Part shown: one piece after another, positions 35,192-44,396 of the stretch
Position numbering within the stretch: position 1 is the stretch's first letter
Layout of the letters: each line of letters opens with the position of its first letter
Assembly (NCBI RefSeq): GCF_014855495.1
Contig: NZ_JACYFJ010000002.1
Span: 558,001-622,000, forward strand
Origin: Euzebyella saccharophila
GTDB taxonomy: Bacteria > Bacteroidota > Bacteroidia > Flavobacteriales > Flavobacteriaceae
Direction of reading: 5' to 3'
DNA length: 64,000 bases
The notes under the pieces: model-generated
Seen by the model: the letters and a program-made list of their open reading frames with translations, nothing else
Database searches by the model: none
Told to the model about the DNA's origin: nothing
Position numbers and translations under genes: made by a program

Positions 35192-36187
35192 ATGAAAAAA
35201 TTGCTTCCTTTCCTTATTGTTTTAATACTAGTAGTATTTAGCTCAAAAGAACTCACTGCACAAGGTGTTTATAAAGACCAATTTGCCCATACTTTTTCCA
35301 TTGTAGCCAAGGATACGGCTACTGGGGAAATGGCCGTTGGGGTGCAAAGCCATTGGTTTTCAGTAGGAACCATTGTTGCTTGGGGCAAATCTGGCGTGGG
35401 AGTGGTAGCCACACAGTCTTTTGTCAACCCAGCCTATGGACCGCAGGGATTGGATTTAATGTCAAAAGGAATGAGTGCTAAAGAGGCGCTAACCACGCTC
35501 ACTGCCAAAGACGAAGGCAAAGCCTTTAGACAATTAGGCTTTTTGGACGCACAAGGTAATGCTGCATCCTTCACAGGAGAAAATTGTGTAGCCTCTGCAA
35601 GTCATTACGTTGGGGAGAATTTTGCCGTACAGGCCAATATGATGCTCAATGACGATGTAATACCTGCCATGACGAAGGCTTTTGAGGAAAATGCTACTCT
35701 TCCACTAGCAGAAAGAGTGGTACTTACCATGTTGGCTGCTCAAAAAAGTGGCGGTGATATTAGGGGAAAACAATCCGCAGTCTTAATAGTTGTGGGAGCC
35801 GAGCCTACAAAGAATGTGTGGGAGGACAAAAAAGTAGATTTACGTGTAGATGATAGTACTGAACCCCTCAAAGAGCTAGACAGGCTTCTAAAAGTACATA
35901 GGGCGTATGAGCATATGAACAAAGGGGATTTAGCGGTAGAGGCAAATGATATGAGTACTGCATTGGCCGAATATGGTGCCGCACAAAAGATGTTTCCAGA
36001 CAATCTTGAAATGAAATATTGGACTGCCATTGCCCTTGCAAATAGCGGACAATTAAAAAAATCACTACCCATTTTCAAATCAGTTTTTGAAAAGGATGCC
36101 AATTGGAAGACCTTAACAAAACGCCTTCCAAAATCTGGTCTTTTGACCGTTTCAGAAGGCGATTTGGATAAAATTTTAAAGCTTTAA
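35192..36187 (+). CDS. DUF1028 domain-containing exported protein
   Basis: 331 residues from the ATG at 35192, which begins a signal peptide (LLPFLIVLILVVFSSKELTAQ); an upstream in-frame start at 35162 would hide the signal. DUF1028 covers about 30-225: FAHTFSIVAKD, GEMAVGVQSHWFSVGTIV, GVGVVATQSFVNPAYGPQGLDLM. The family is assigned to the Ntn-hydrolase-like fold, but its reaction is unknown. The C-terminal 90 residues are helical and TPR-like (AYEHMNKGDLAVEANDMSTAL). It ends 4 bp from the convergent Gfo/Idh/MocA gene. Confidence 0.85.
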   Translation: MKKLLPFLIVLILVVFSSKELTAQGVYKDQFAHTFSIVAKDTATGEMAVGVQSHWFSVGTIVAWGKSGVGVVATQSFVNPAYGPQGLDLMSKGMSAKEALTTLTAKDEGKAFRQLGFLDAQGNAASFTGENCVASASHYVGENFAVQANMMLNDDVIPAMTKAFEENATLPLAERVVLTMLAAQKSGGDIRGKQSAVLIVVGAEPTKNVWEDKKVDLRVDDSTEPLKELDRLLKVHRAYEHMNKGDLAVEANDMSTALAEYGAAQKMFPDNLEMKYWTAIALANSGQLKKSLPIFKSVFEKDANWKTLTKRLPKSGLLTVSEGDLDKILKL

Positions 36188-36191
36188 ATGC

Positions 36192-37319
36192 CTAGGATAA
36201 TGTAAATTCTGGCAATTTAATGATTTCTCCACCTTTCAACGCCGATTCATGGGCCAAAATACCCACACAAGTGATGTTGGCAGATTGCTTGGCATTGGGA
36301 TAAGGTGATGTATCTTTTACCAAAGCATCCACAAAAACGTGGACCAAATGGGGGTGAGACCCACCATGACCTGCCCCTTGGGTAAAAGACAAATGCTGGT
36401 TATCATCTGTATCATATACTCCCTGAGTGGTAAAACGCTGGATTTCTTCTGGTAACAATTTGGCAAAATCAGGACTTTCAATTTCTTCTGGTATTTCTGG
36501 TTCCGGTTTCTTTGCCGTATGTACCACCAAAGGCTTTCCTTCAATTAATGGCCATTCCACGGACTTTTTTGAACCATAAACTTCAAAACTCTCCCTGTAC
36601 TGTCTAGCAACATCAAAAAGGGAACGGTACACTTGGGCGCTTAAATCTGAATCCTTGAATTTAATATGGGTGGTTTCTACAGCAAAAGGAGAATTGTAAT
36701 GTCCAATCAGCTCTTCACGGATAGTTCCGGAGCCAAAGCAGGAAACATATTCTGCCTCACCTCTGGTTAAAGCCAATACAGGTCCTACACAGTGAGTTGC
36801 GTAATGCATAGGCGGTAATCCTGGCCAGTAATTGGGCCACCCATCCATATCCTGTTGATGACTCGCCTTTAAAAACTGAACCTTTCCTAACTCACCATTA
36901 TCATACAATTCTTTCATGTACAAAAATTCGCGGGCATAGACTACGGTTTCCATCATCATGTAGGTGAGTCCCGTTTCTTCCGTCAATCGCACAATTTCTT
37001 CGCATTCTTCAACAGTAGTAGCCATAGGTACTGTACACGCCACATGTTTACCCGCTTTTAACGCTTTAATGGATTGAATGCCATGATCGGGAATAGGCGT
37101 ATTGATATGAACGGCATCAATATCCGGATCTTTTAAAAGCTCATCATAGTCCGTATAGCGTTTTTCAATGCCAAAGGCATCGGCCAATTCGTTCAATTTA
37201 GATTCATTTCGCTGTGAAATAGCTACTAGATTGGCATTGGGGTGTTTTAAATAAATCGGTATAAATTCCGCTCCAAAACCTAATCCAACTATTGCTACAT
37301 TTATTTTTTTATCACTCAT
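36192..37319 (-). CDS. Gfo/Idh/MocA family oxidoreductase
   Basis: A 375-residue NAD(P)-dependent sugar oxidoreductase. The Rossmann site VAIVGLGFGAEF is at 8-19; the conserved CTVPMA segment is the family's K/P-containing motif with threonine in place of the usual catalytic lysine of EKP. The typical substrate-binding C-terminal domain follows. There is no signal peptide. It lies 10 bp downstream of the sugar isomerase/epimerase and belongs to the operon with the ThuA-azurin fusion. Family members often act on keto-sugars or inositols. The EKP lysine replacement suggests altered chemistry. Confidence 0.88.
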   Translation of the reverse strand: MSDKKINVAIVGLGFGAEFIPIYLKHPNANLVAISQRNESKLNELADAFGIEKRYTDYDELLKDPDIDAVHINTPIPDHGIQSIKALKAGKHVACTVPMATTVEECEEIVRLTEETGLTYMMMETVVYAREFLYMKELYDNGELGKVQFLKASHQQDMDGWPNYWPGLPPMHYATHCVGPVLALTRGEAEYVSCFGSGTIREELIGHYNSPFAVETTHIKFKDSDLSAQVYRSLFDVARQYRESFEVYGSKKSVEWPLIEGKPLVVHTAKKPEPEIPEEIESPDFAKLLPEEIQRFTTQGVYDTDDNQHLSFTQGAGHGGSHPHLVHVFVDALVKDTSPYPNAKQSANITCVGILAHESALKGGEIIKLPEFTLS

Positions 37320-37329
37320 TTATATGTAA

Positions 37330-38187
37330 TTATTTAAATGTTTGCTTTAAAAATTTTAATCCTTCCGATGCAAATTGATCTTGACTGTTCGCTATGGTTT
37401 TCCAGATACAAACCGCACCCGCCAATTCCTTTATTTCAGGCGTGAAGCTTTCAATTACGATGGCACCTTTGTACCCAATATCTGTAAGTCCTAATTGAAA
37501 GTCTTGCCATGGGGTCAATCCGGTACCGGGAATTCCCCTATGATTTTCGGAAACCTGAACGTGTATCAATTTATCCCCAACGGTATTGATAGCTTCCCGA
37601 ATGTTCTTTTCCTCAATAGTCATATGAAAACCATCTAAAAGTACCTTTGCGTTGCTTTCATTGATGTCACAAGTTAGTCGAACTACATCCGAAGCGGTAT
37701 TCACCATGTCCGACTCAAAACGGTTAAGTGGTTCCAACGCAATGTTCTGTCCTTGATCTTTAGCAATCTCACAAACCCTTCTTAGATTTTTTACCGCTAA
37801 TTCCCACTCTGCCTTTCGCTGTTCTTCAGGTATCATTCTTGCCTTACCCACCATACTATACATAGGGCCGGCAAGAAAATCTACCTCCAACAGATTGCAG
37901 AGCTCAAAACACTGCTCAACATATGTGAAACAATTTTTATGTAGGGTCTCGTCTTCACTAGTCAGGTCTTTGGTGGGACCAAAAACCCCACAAACTGAGG
38001 GTTCCAAACCATTTTTCTGTAATTCTTCCTTTACTACTTTCCCATCGATCAAACTAGGGTCCTCTACCGGTATTTCCACCAGATCATATCCCAATTCTTT
38101 TATTTTAGGAAATAGGGAAACCGATTCCGTAGTAAAAGGGGATTGCCATAACCAAGTACTCACCCCAAATTTGTATGCGTTTGACAC
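37330..38187 (-). CDS. Sugar phosphate isomerase/epimerase (xylose isomerase-like TIM barrel)
   Basis: 285 residues forming a single AP-endonuclease-2-type TIM barrel. Metal-ligand segments seen include EIPVEDPS near 38, IALEPLNRFESD near 148 (Glu), VLLDGFHMTIEE near 181 (Asp/His), HVQVSENHRGIPGTG near 212 and IVIESFTPE near 246 (Glu). Characterised relatives include D-tagatose 3-epimerase and keto-sugar enzymes. It is the middle gene of the operon, 25 bp after the ThuA fusion and 10 bp before the oxidoreductase. The substrate is unknown. Confidence 0.88.
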   Translation of the reverse strand: MSNAYKFGVSTWLWQSPFTTESVSLFPKIKELGYDLVEIPVEDPSLIDGKVVKEELQKNGLEPSVCGVFGPTKDLTSEDETLHKNCFTYVEQCFELCNLLEVDFLAGPMYSMVGKARMIPEEQRKAEWELAVKNLRRVCEIAKDQGQNIALEPLNRFESDMVNTASDVVRLTCDINESNAKVLLDGFHMTIEEKNIREAINTVGDKLIHVQVSENHRGIPGTGLTPWQDFQLGLTDIGYKGAIVIESFTPEIKELAGAVCIWKTIANSQDQFASEGLKFLKQTFK

Positions 38188-38212
38188 GTTTATATTTTTT
38201 AATTCCTATTTA

Positions 38213-41200
38213 TTAATTGGTAACCACTTTCATTACCCCTTGCATGATTCTCCAATGCCCAGGGAAGGTACAGATATAAGGGTACTCTCCAGGTTCTGAT
38301 GGCGCCGTGAATTTTAAGGATACCTTCTCCTCCGGATTTATCAAGGCAGTGGCAAATAGCACTTCGGACATTTCAGGTACATAGTTTTTTGAAGCCCCGT
38401 CAGGGTCTGCCGCCATTTTATCAGCCGCGGCCCCTACCTTGTCCTTAGTTCCCGGTTTTACGATAACCAAGTTGTGCTGCATAAAATCAACATTGTCCAG
38501 CACCAGCTCTACTTTTTCACCGGTTCCAACTACAAATTCGGTCAAATCAAACTTCATTTCATTTTTGACCACTTTCATGTTGATGACTACCCTTTCCGAA
38601 TCATCTTCCTCTTCTCCCAAGCCATTAGCCGTACCCTCGGAAGCATAATTTTTCACAAACACTTCGGCAATCGTACTGCCTCCAAAAGAGTTTTTGGCAC
38701 TTGCCGAAAAATCGGTTTCTACCTCATACTTCCAAGTGCCCGCAAGCGGCAAATTCTTTTTATCGGAACGCAGATATAACTGATCTGGTTTCCCATAAAC
38801 ACCACCGCCGCCACCTGTATCCTCTACACGTATGGCCAAAACATTTTTTCCTTTTTTGAACAGGGAATTATCTATCTGGTAATACCTGTTTCTATCATAT
38901 TCCCCTTCGGTAACCCCTATTTGCGTTCCGTTTAAATAGATAATATCAGAATCGTCAATAGGCCCCAAGGAAATATAGGTTCTTCCTACGGGATCAAATT
39001 CAAATGACTTTCTAAACCAAATGATTCCGTCTATGTTCAAACCGGCATCTTCAATGAATTGTGGCAATTCCATGGTTTTCCAATTGCTATCATCAAAGTC
39101 TGTCGCTTCGCGCTTGGCCACTTCCACTTTTTCCACGCTAAAATTGGGATTATCCGCAAAGTAGGCCGAGTTAAATCCTTCCTTATGTTTCGCCGCAGCC
39201 GCATAAACTGCCTTGGACAACCAACTGTCTTCCAAAATAGTGTCGTCCTCACTTAAATCGAACAATAGTTTTCCAATCGCATCGGAAGGTCCTCTTTCCG
39301 CCAAATAAAGGATGGCCGCCATGCGCACAGAGGCATCCTTGTCATACAGTACTTTTGATTCTTCTACAACCTTATCCGAAGCTTCTGTTCTTGGTAACAT
39401 TTGTAATGCCGCCTTACGAACCGCTGCCGATGGATGACGAAGCGCTCCTTGCACTACTTCCCTAGCTTCTTTATTGGCATCCAAGGACACAAGACCATCA
39501 ATGGTCCACAATGCGTGGAAAGCCCCAACATTCATTCCCGTTTCGTCTTGTGATTGGTTTTGAACTAATTCAAAAAGCTCCGGAAGTATTTTAGTATTAC
39601 CGCTTTCTACCAATAAACGCTGGGCCGTTATTCTCCAGAACATATTGGTATTTTGCAACTGCTCCAATAGTTCATCTGAATCTGAAGCATCCAAAACCAA
39701 ACTTTCCATTTGCCCCTCACCCTTGGGAACAATTCTCCAGATACGACCTCTAGATTTGTCACGTAATGGGTTTACATAAGCGTTTCCATCACCATTCTCG
39801 GCTTTGTAACCGCCTCTTTCCTCACTCGGGGTTGGGTTGTGCTGAATAATGAAATTGTACCAATCTGCCACCCAAACATTACCATCAGGACCTACTTTTG
39901 CTTCTACCGGTGACACCCACTCATCTGAACTTGCGAACAGGTTACCACCGTCCACTTCCTCGTACCCGGCACCAACTTTTTTAATTTTGTTGATGTGGAC
40001 CAAATTTCCGGTGGGTTCACAAACAAAGGCCATTTTATTCCAATACTTGCTAGGATAATTTCTAGCCGTATAAAAATGGTGCCCTGCAGCAGCCGTAAAT
40101 CCTCCAAAGACATCTACTTGCCTTATATTATCGGTTATAGGCTGCATGGAATAGTGACCATCTATTTTCAGACTTCCGGTTGCGGGTATTCCTTTTATGT
40201 CATCCATTAAAGCGTTGGGTATACCAACATAAACACTATGGGTATTGTTGGCGGTGGACGCAAAGATTGAATTGTCTTCCATAAGTCCCAAGCCCCAAGT
40301 ATTGTTGCTGGTATTGGTCAATACCTCAAAAGTTTCCTTTTTAGGATGGAATCTGTATACATTCTGATTGAACTTAAAATCATCACCAAAAATTTGACCT
40401 TCAAACCCGGAATACCCAACTACTCCATACAATTGATTGTCTATTCCGTATTGTAAATTGGATGGTCCAGCATGGGTATCAAAAGTGCCCCAGCCGTCTA
40501 TCATTACTTCGCGAACATCTGCTTTGTCATCCCCATCGGTATCTTTTAAGTATAAGAAATGAGGTGCCTGAGAGACTACGATTCCGCCATCATAGAATGA
40601 AAAACTAGTAGGAATATTGAGGTTTTCGGCAAAAATGGTAAACTTATCGGCCTTTCCATCGCCATCCGTATCCTCGCAAATTTTAATTCTGTCATCCCCC
40701 ACTCCATTGTCATTTCTTACTGTATTGGGGTAATCAACGGTTTCAATGACCCAAAGCCTACCTTTTTCATCCCAATTAATGGCTATGGGATTGATAATAT
40801 CCGGTTCAGAAGCAAAAAGCTCCAATTTAAATCCTGCCGGGACTTGGATAAGTTTTTCAGATTCTTCTGGAGATAAAGGCAACTGATATTTAGGAGCTGG
40901 ATCTCTTTTTTCATAATTGGGGATATTGGCCCTTTCTTCATATTGAAGCACAGGTATGGTCGATGCAAAAGCTTCCCAATTTTTTTTGGCGGTATCGTCC
41001 ACTGCCCATAGAATGCCCTCTTTTACCAAATTTTGAAATCCAGGATGGGTCCATGTGCGCTCATCATGCCCGTATGCGGTATAAAACACTTTTCCCTCTC
41101 CATAGTTTTTCACCCAAGTCCATGGTTCGTGATGGCCTCCCTCTACTCTCTCCATTAGAACCTCAATATCATCTGCAATCTTATCATGTACATAAGTTTC

Positions 41201-41710
41201 ATCCCAAGTAGAAAATGACTCTATATTTTGCATTATGGGATGCTCTTTTTTGATAATTTCCGTTGTAAATGTCCCCATACCATGCTCCTTGAACTGGGCT
41301 CCTACCATATTAATATATTCAGGAGAGTTCTTAAAACAGAAACTTGCACAGTGTAAGGGAACAAAAGCGTGCCCCTCTTTTACGTATGAAAGCAATGCCT
41401 CTTCTTGGCTTGGGGTAATTTCTTCATGATTGGCGTAAATAATGAGACCATCGTACAAGGATAGGTTCTCGGCATTTAAATCATTTACATCCTCTGTATA
41501 GGTAATATTTATTCCGTCTTTTGTTAATGCAGATGCCAAAATGGGGAAGTATGCCTTTGAATTATGATGTTCTATTTCATGACCTAAAAAGAGCATTTCT
41601 ATTCTTCTGGGTTGATCATCCTTCCAAGCCTGCTTTTTTTCTTTGGAACCACAACTTACCAAAATGAGTAAAAAAACGAGGGTTCCAAGCGTTGAGAAAT
41701 TGAGTTTCAT
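38213..41710 (-). CDS. ThuA / membrane-dehydrogenase / HEAT / azurin-like fusion lipoprotein
   Basis: A 1165-residue lipoprotein (lipobox LVSC). Domains in order: ThuA (about 30-255); a PVC-type dehydrogenase beta-propeller (about 275-660, FELFASEPDIINPIAINWDEKGRLWVIE and repeated DTDGDGKAD turns); HEAT-like repeats (about 670-830); a galactose-binding-like domain (about 850-1010); and a C-terminal cupredoxin (about 1045-1165). The type 1 copper ligands are complete: H1079, C1147, H1152 and M1156 in azurin spacing (C-x4-H-x3-M). There is no CxxCH heme motif, so the azurin-like domain may replace the cytochrome c of related proteins as electron acceptor. It is the first gene of a three-gene sugar operon, with an AraC regulator divergent. 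Confidence 0.88.
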   Translation of the reverse strand: MKLNFSTLGTLVFLLILVSCGSKEKKQAWKDDQPRRIEMLFLGHEIEHHNSKAYFPILASALTKDGINITYTEDVNDLNAENLSLYDGLIIYANHEEITPSQEEALLSYVKEGHAFVPLHCASFCFKNSPEYINMVGAQFKEHGMGTFTTEIIKKEHPIMQNIESFSTWDETYVHDKIADDIEVLMERVEGGHHEPWTWVKNYGEGKVFYTAYGHDERTWTHPGFQNLVKEGILWAVDDTAKKNWEAFASTIPVLQYEERANIPNYEKRDPAPKYQLPLSPEESEKLIQVPAGFKLELFASEPDIINPIAINWDEKGRLWVIETVDYPNTVRNDNGVGDDRIKICEDTDGDGKADKFTIFAENLNIPTSFSFYDGGIVVSQAPHFLYLKDTDGDDKADVREVMIDGWGTFDTHAGPSNLQYGIDNQLYGVVGYSGFEGQIFGDDFKFNQNVYRFHPKKETFEVLTNTSNNTWGLGLMEDNSIFASTANNTHSVYVGIPNALMDDIKGIPATGSLKIDGHYSMQPITDNIRQVDVFGGFTAAAGHHFYTARNYPSKYWNKMAFVCEPTGNLVHINKIKKVGAGYEEVDGGNLFASSDEWVSPVEAKVGPDGNVWVADWYNFIIQHNPTPSEERGGYKAENGDGNAYVNPLRDKSRGRIWRIVPKGEGQMESLVLDASDSDELLEQLQNTNMFWRITAQRLLVESGNTKILPELFELVQNQSQDETGMNVGAFHALWTIDGLVSLDANKEAREVVQGALRHPSAAVRKAALQMLPRTEASDKVVEESKVLYDKDASVRMAAILYLAERGPSDAIGKLLFDLSEDDTILEDSWLSKAVYAAAAKHKEGFNSAYFADNPNFSVEKVEVAKREATDFDDSNWKTMELPQFIEDAGLNIDGIIWFRKSFEFDPVGRTYISLGPIDDSDIIYLNGTQIGVTEGEYDRNRYYQIDNSLFKKGKNVLAIRVEDTGGGGGVYGKPDQLYLRSDKKNLPLAGTWKYEVETDFSASAKNSFGGSTIAEVFVKNYASEGTANGLGEEEDDSERVVINMKVVKNEMKFDLTEFVVGTGEKVELVLDNVDFMQHNLVIVKPGTKDKVGAAADKMAADPDGASKNYVPEMSEVLFATALINPEEKVSLKFTAPSEPGEYPYICTFPGHWRIMQGVMKVVTN

Positions 41711-41869
41711 AGGGTGTTAATTTTCAGTTATCAATAATAGTGATAATACACACTTAAAATTTACCCTCTAATATCACATACTGACTGTTTTATATCATAA
41801 AAATAGAATTAATGGAATTTTAATGATAATTTAGTTGTTGAACTACAAGAATGCACCTTAAACCATATT

Positions 41870-42736
41870 TTGAAAGCAGCTTTAGAAAAATCGCCCATTC
41901 CCGTTTCCCGCGCATATGTTGCCAAACTATTAAACGAGCCCGTCTTTGACCCCCATTGGCACTTTCACAGCGAATACCAAATATTTATGGTCTTAAAGGG
42001 TAACGGCACCCGATTTATAGGCGATAGTGTAAAACCTTTTAAAACAGGTGATATCACCTTTACCGGCTCTAACCTGCCGCACCTTTGGCGTAGCGACCAA
42101 GAACAGGAACAGGATCAAAACATTGCATGGAGCAAAGGGGTGGTCATCTATTTTAAGGAGGACTTTTTAGGTGATAATTTTCTTAGAACGCAAGAAGCTA
42201 TAAGACTTAAAAACCTTTTTGACAAAAGCTTGCGCGGAATGGAGTTTACAGGACAAACCGCAATGAAACTTCAAAAAATGATTCTAGAACTGATAACACT
42301 TGAAGGATTGGACGGTATATTACACCTGTTAAATATATTAAAAACCATTAGCCAAACCGAAGATTACAATTTATTGGCTAGCCCAGGATATACCAACACA
42401 CTTAGAGAGGCAGACACAGAACGTATGTATATGGTGTACGCCTACGTGATGAAAAATTTTAAAAATAAAATCGCCCTTTCAAAAGTAGCGGAAATGACCA
42501 ATATGACACCCACATCGTTCAGCAGATATTTTAAAGTGCATGCCAACAAATCATTTACCCAATTTGTAAGTGAAATTAGAATAGGACACGCTTGCAAACT
42601 TTTGATCGAGAAAAAGAAAAATATTTCCTCTGCCTGCTATGAGAGTGGATTTCAAACCCTGAGCAATTTCAACAAGCAATTCAAGACCATCACCAAGAGG
42701 ACTCCAAGGCAATACAAAAAGGAATACGGATTGTAA
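41870..42736 (+). CDS. AraC family transcriptional regulator
   Basis: 288 residues: an N-terminal cupin sensor (HWHFHSEYQIFMVLKGNGTRFIGD, residues 30-53) and a C-terminal pair of helix-turn-helix motifs (LSKVAEMTNMTPTSFSRYFK and the later SACYESGFQTLSNFNKQFK). The N-terminus matches the family from a TTG at 41870; the ATG at 41851 is out of frame. It is divergent from the ThuA-azurin sugar operon (159 bp between starts) and is the natural candidate to control it in response to a sugar. Confidence 0.9.
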   Translation: MKAALEKSPIPVSRAYVAKLLNEPVFDPHWHFHSEYQIFMVLKGNGTRFIGDSVKPFKTGDITFTGSNLPHLWRSDQEQEQDQNIAWSKGVVIYFKEDFLGDNFLRTQEAIRLKNLFDKSLRGMEFTGQTAMKLQKMILELITLEGLDGILHLLNILKTISQTEDYNLLASPGYTNTLREADTERMYMVYAYVMKNFKNKIALSKVAEMTNMTPTSFSRYFKVHANKSFTQFVSEIRIGHACKLLIEKKKNISSACYESGFQTLSNFNKQFKTITKRTPRQYKKEYGL

Positions 42737-42780
42737 GAAAGCAGCACGCAATAAAATCCTGTTTAGTTAATGAAATCAGC

Positions 42781-42788
42781 TAATTTTG
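42781..42788 (+). promoter_or_regulatory. -7 box giving a leaderless or near-leaderless mRNA
   Basis: TAATTTTG matches TAnnTTTG and ends only 4 bp before the ATG at 42793. Transcription from about 5-8 bp downstream would start at or next to the start codon. No clear TTG -33 element is seen. Confidence 0.55.
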
Positions 42789-42792
42789 CGAC

Positions 42793-44343
42793 ATGTTAAA
42801 AACGTTACAAATACGTCTTACCCTTGAGGAAGAAGCCATAGAAGGTCAATTGAAAAGAAGGGCGGCCACCTATTTAGGTCTGAATGAGGCCGAATTTGAA
42901 CTGGCTATTCTTAGAAAATCTATAGACGCCCGAAAACCGGAAGTGGTCTTCAACTATAAGCTGGCTGCTTACGTGGGAGAAAATGCTCCCAAAACCGATT
43001 ATACTTTTGACTATAAGGATGTTTCCAGTGCACCTGAAATACACATCATTGGATTTGGGCCTGCCGGTATGTGGGCCGCATTGCGTTGTTTGGAACTTGG
43101 CTATAAGCCAATTGTTTTTGAAAGAGGAAAAGATGTTCGGGAACGTAGGCGAGATTTAAGGGCCATCAACCAACAGCATAGTGTTAATGAAAACTCCAAT
43201 TATTGTTTTGGAGAAGGCGGGGCGGGTACCTACTCAGATGGCAAACTTTACACCCGAAGCCTAAAAAGAGGTGATGTAAAGAGAATCTTTCACAGTTTGG
43301 TGCATCACGGGGCCACGGAACAAATTTTAATTGATGCCCACCCCCATATTGGTACCAATAAACTTCCCAAAGTGGTCAAAAACATTAGAGAGACCATAAT
43401 TGAGTACGGCGGGGAAGTTCATTTTAATGTTCAACTAACCGATTTAATCATTAAAAATAAAACCATACAGGCCGTTGTACTCAATGATTCCGAGGAACTA
43501 CCGGTTCAACGGGTTATTTTGGCCACGGGACATTCGGCAAGGGACGTTTTTCAACTTTTGGATAAGAAAAAAATTGACATTCAGGCCAAATCCTTTGCCA
43601 TGGGCGTACGGGCAGAACACCCCCAGCACATTATCGATTCCATTCAATATCATTGTGATGGAAACCGAAATGAATTGCTTCCTGCAGCATCGTACAGTCT
43701 GGTACACCAAGTAAAAGGTAGGGGCGTTTATTCCTTTTGCATGTGCCCTGGAGGGTTTATAGTTCCCGCAGCTACTGCACCCGGCGAGGTGGTTGTCAAT
43801 GGCATGTCTCCCTCCAAGAGAAATAATAAATTCGCCAATTCCGGCATTGTCGTAGAAATAAATATTGATGAGGATTTAAAACGATACGAAAAATTTGGTG
43901 CTTTAAGAGGTCTGGAATTTCAGAAGGATTTGGAACGGCTGGCCTTTACAGCCGGTGGAAGAACGCAAACAGCACCTTCTCAACGAATGACCGATTTTGT
44001 GGAAGGCAAGCTTTCCGAAACCTTAAACGATACATCCTATCAACCTGGATTGAAAAGTGCCCCGCTCCATTCCTTGCTGCCCAAACTAATAGGTAGCAGA
44101 CTACGAAAAGGATTTGAAGAATTTGGAAAAAAAATGAGAGGCTACTATACCGAAGAAGCCAATATAGTAGGTGTAGAATCACGCACCTCATCACCCGTGA
44201 CCATCCCTAGAAATGATACATTGGAGCACCCCACCATTAAAGGTCTGTTCCCTTGTGGGGAAGGAGGCGGCTATGCCGGAGGTATCGTTTCCGCTGCCAT
44301 GGATGGTGAACGGTGCGCAGAGGCCGCCATTGTAGGATTGTAA
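42793..44343 (+). CDS. NAD(P)/FAD-dependent oxidoreductase (COG2509-like)
   Basis: A 516-residue flavoprotein with an N-terminal extension of about 80 residues before the FAD-binding motif HIIGFGPAGMWAA (83-96). Further FAD and family motifs: YCFGEGGAGTYSDGKLYTR near 137, ILATGHSARDVF near 240, the FCMCPGGFIVPAAT segment near 315, and GLFPCGEGGGYAGGIVSAAMDG near the C-terminus. The family is annotated as uncharacterised FAD-dependent dehydrogenases. No signal peptide. It precedes the DEAD-box gene by 53 bp. Confidence 0.88.
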   Translation: MLKTLQIRLTLEEEAIEGQLKRRAATYLGLNEAEFELAILRKSIDARKPEVVFNYKLAAYVGENAPKTDYTFDYKDVSSAPEIHIIGFGPAGMWAALRCLELGYKPIVFERGKDVRERRRDLRAINQQHSVNENSNYCFGEGGAGTYSDGKLYTRSLKRGDVKRIFHSLVHHGATEQILIDAHPHIGTNKLPKVVKNIRETIIEYGGEVHFNVQLTDLIIKNKTIQAVVLNDSEELPVQRVILATGHSARDVFQLLDKKKIDIQAKSFAMGVRAEHPQHIIDSIQYHCDGNRNELLPAASYSLVHQVKGRGVYSFCMCPGGFIVPAATAPGEVVVNGMSPSKRNNKFANSGIVVEINIDEDLKRYEKFGALRGLEFQKDLERLAFTAGGRTQTAPSQRMTDFVEGKLSETLNDTSYQPGLKSAPLHSLLPKLIGSRLRKGFEEFGKKMRGYYTEEANIVGVESRTSSPVTIPRNDTLEHPTIKGLFPCGEGGGYAGGIVSAAMDGERCAEAAIVGL

Positions 44344-44396
44344 TTAATTTCTACCACTTACTTAAATAAGCGTACCTTCGCGCCTTATTTTCAAGT

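Noticed and set aside
41851-41869. ATG start for the AraC regulator
   Set aside because: The ATG at 41851 is out of frame with the conserved cupin domain; the in-frame start is TTG at 41870.
15916-42736. Polysaccharide utilisation locus
   Set aside because: No SusC/SusD pair is present between or beside the sugar-related genes, so the usual definition is not met.
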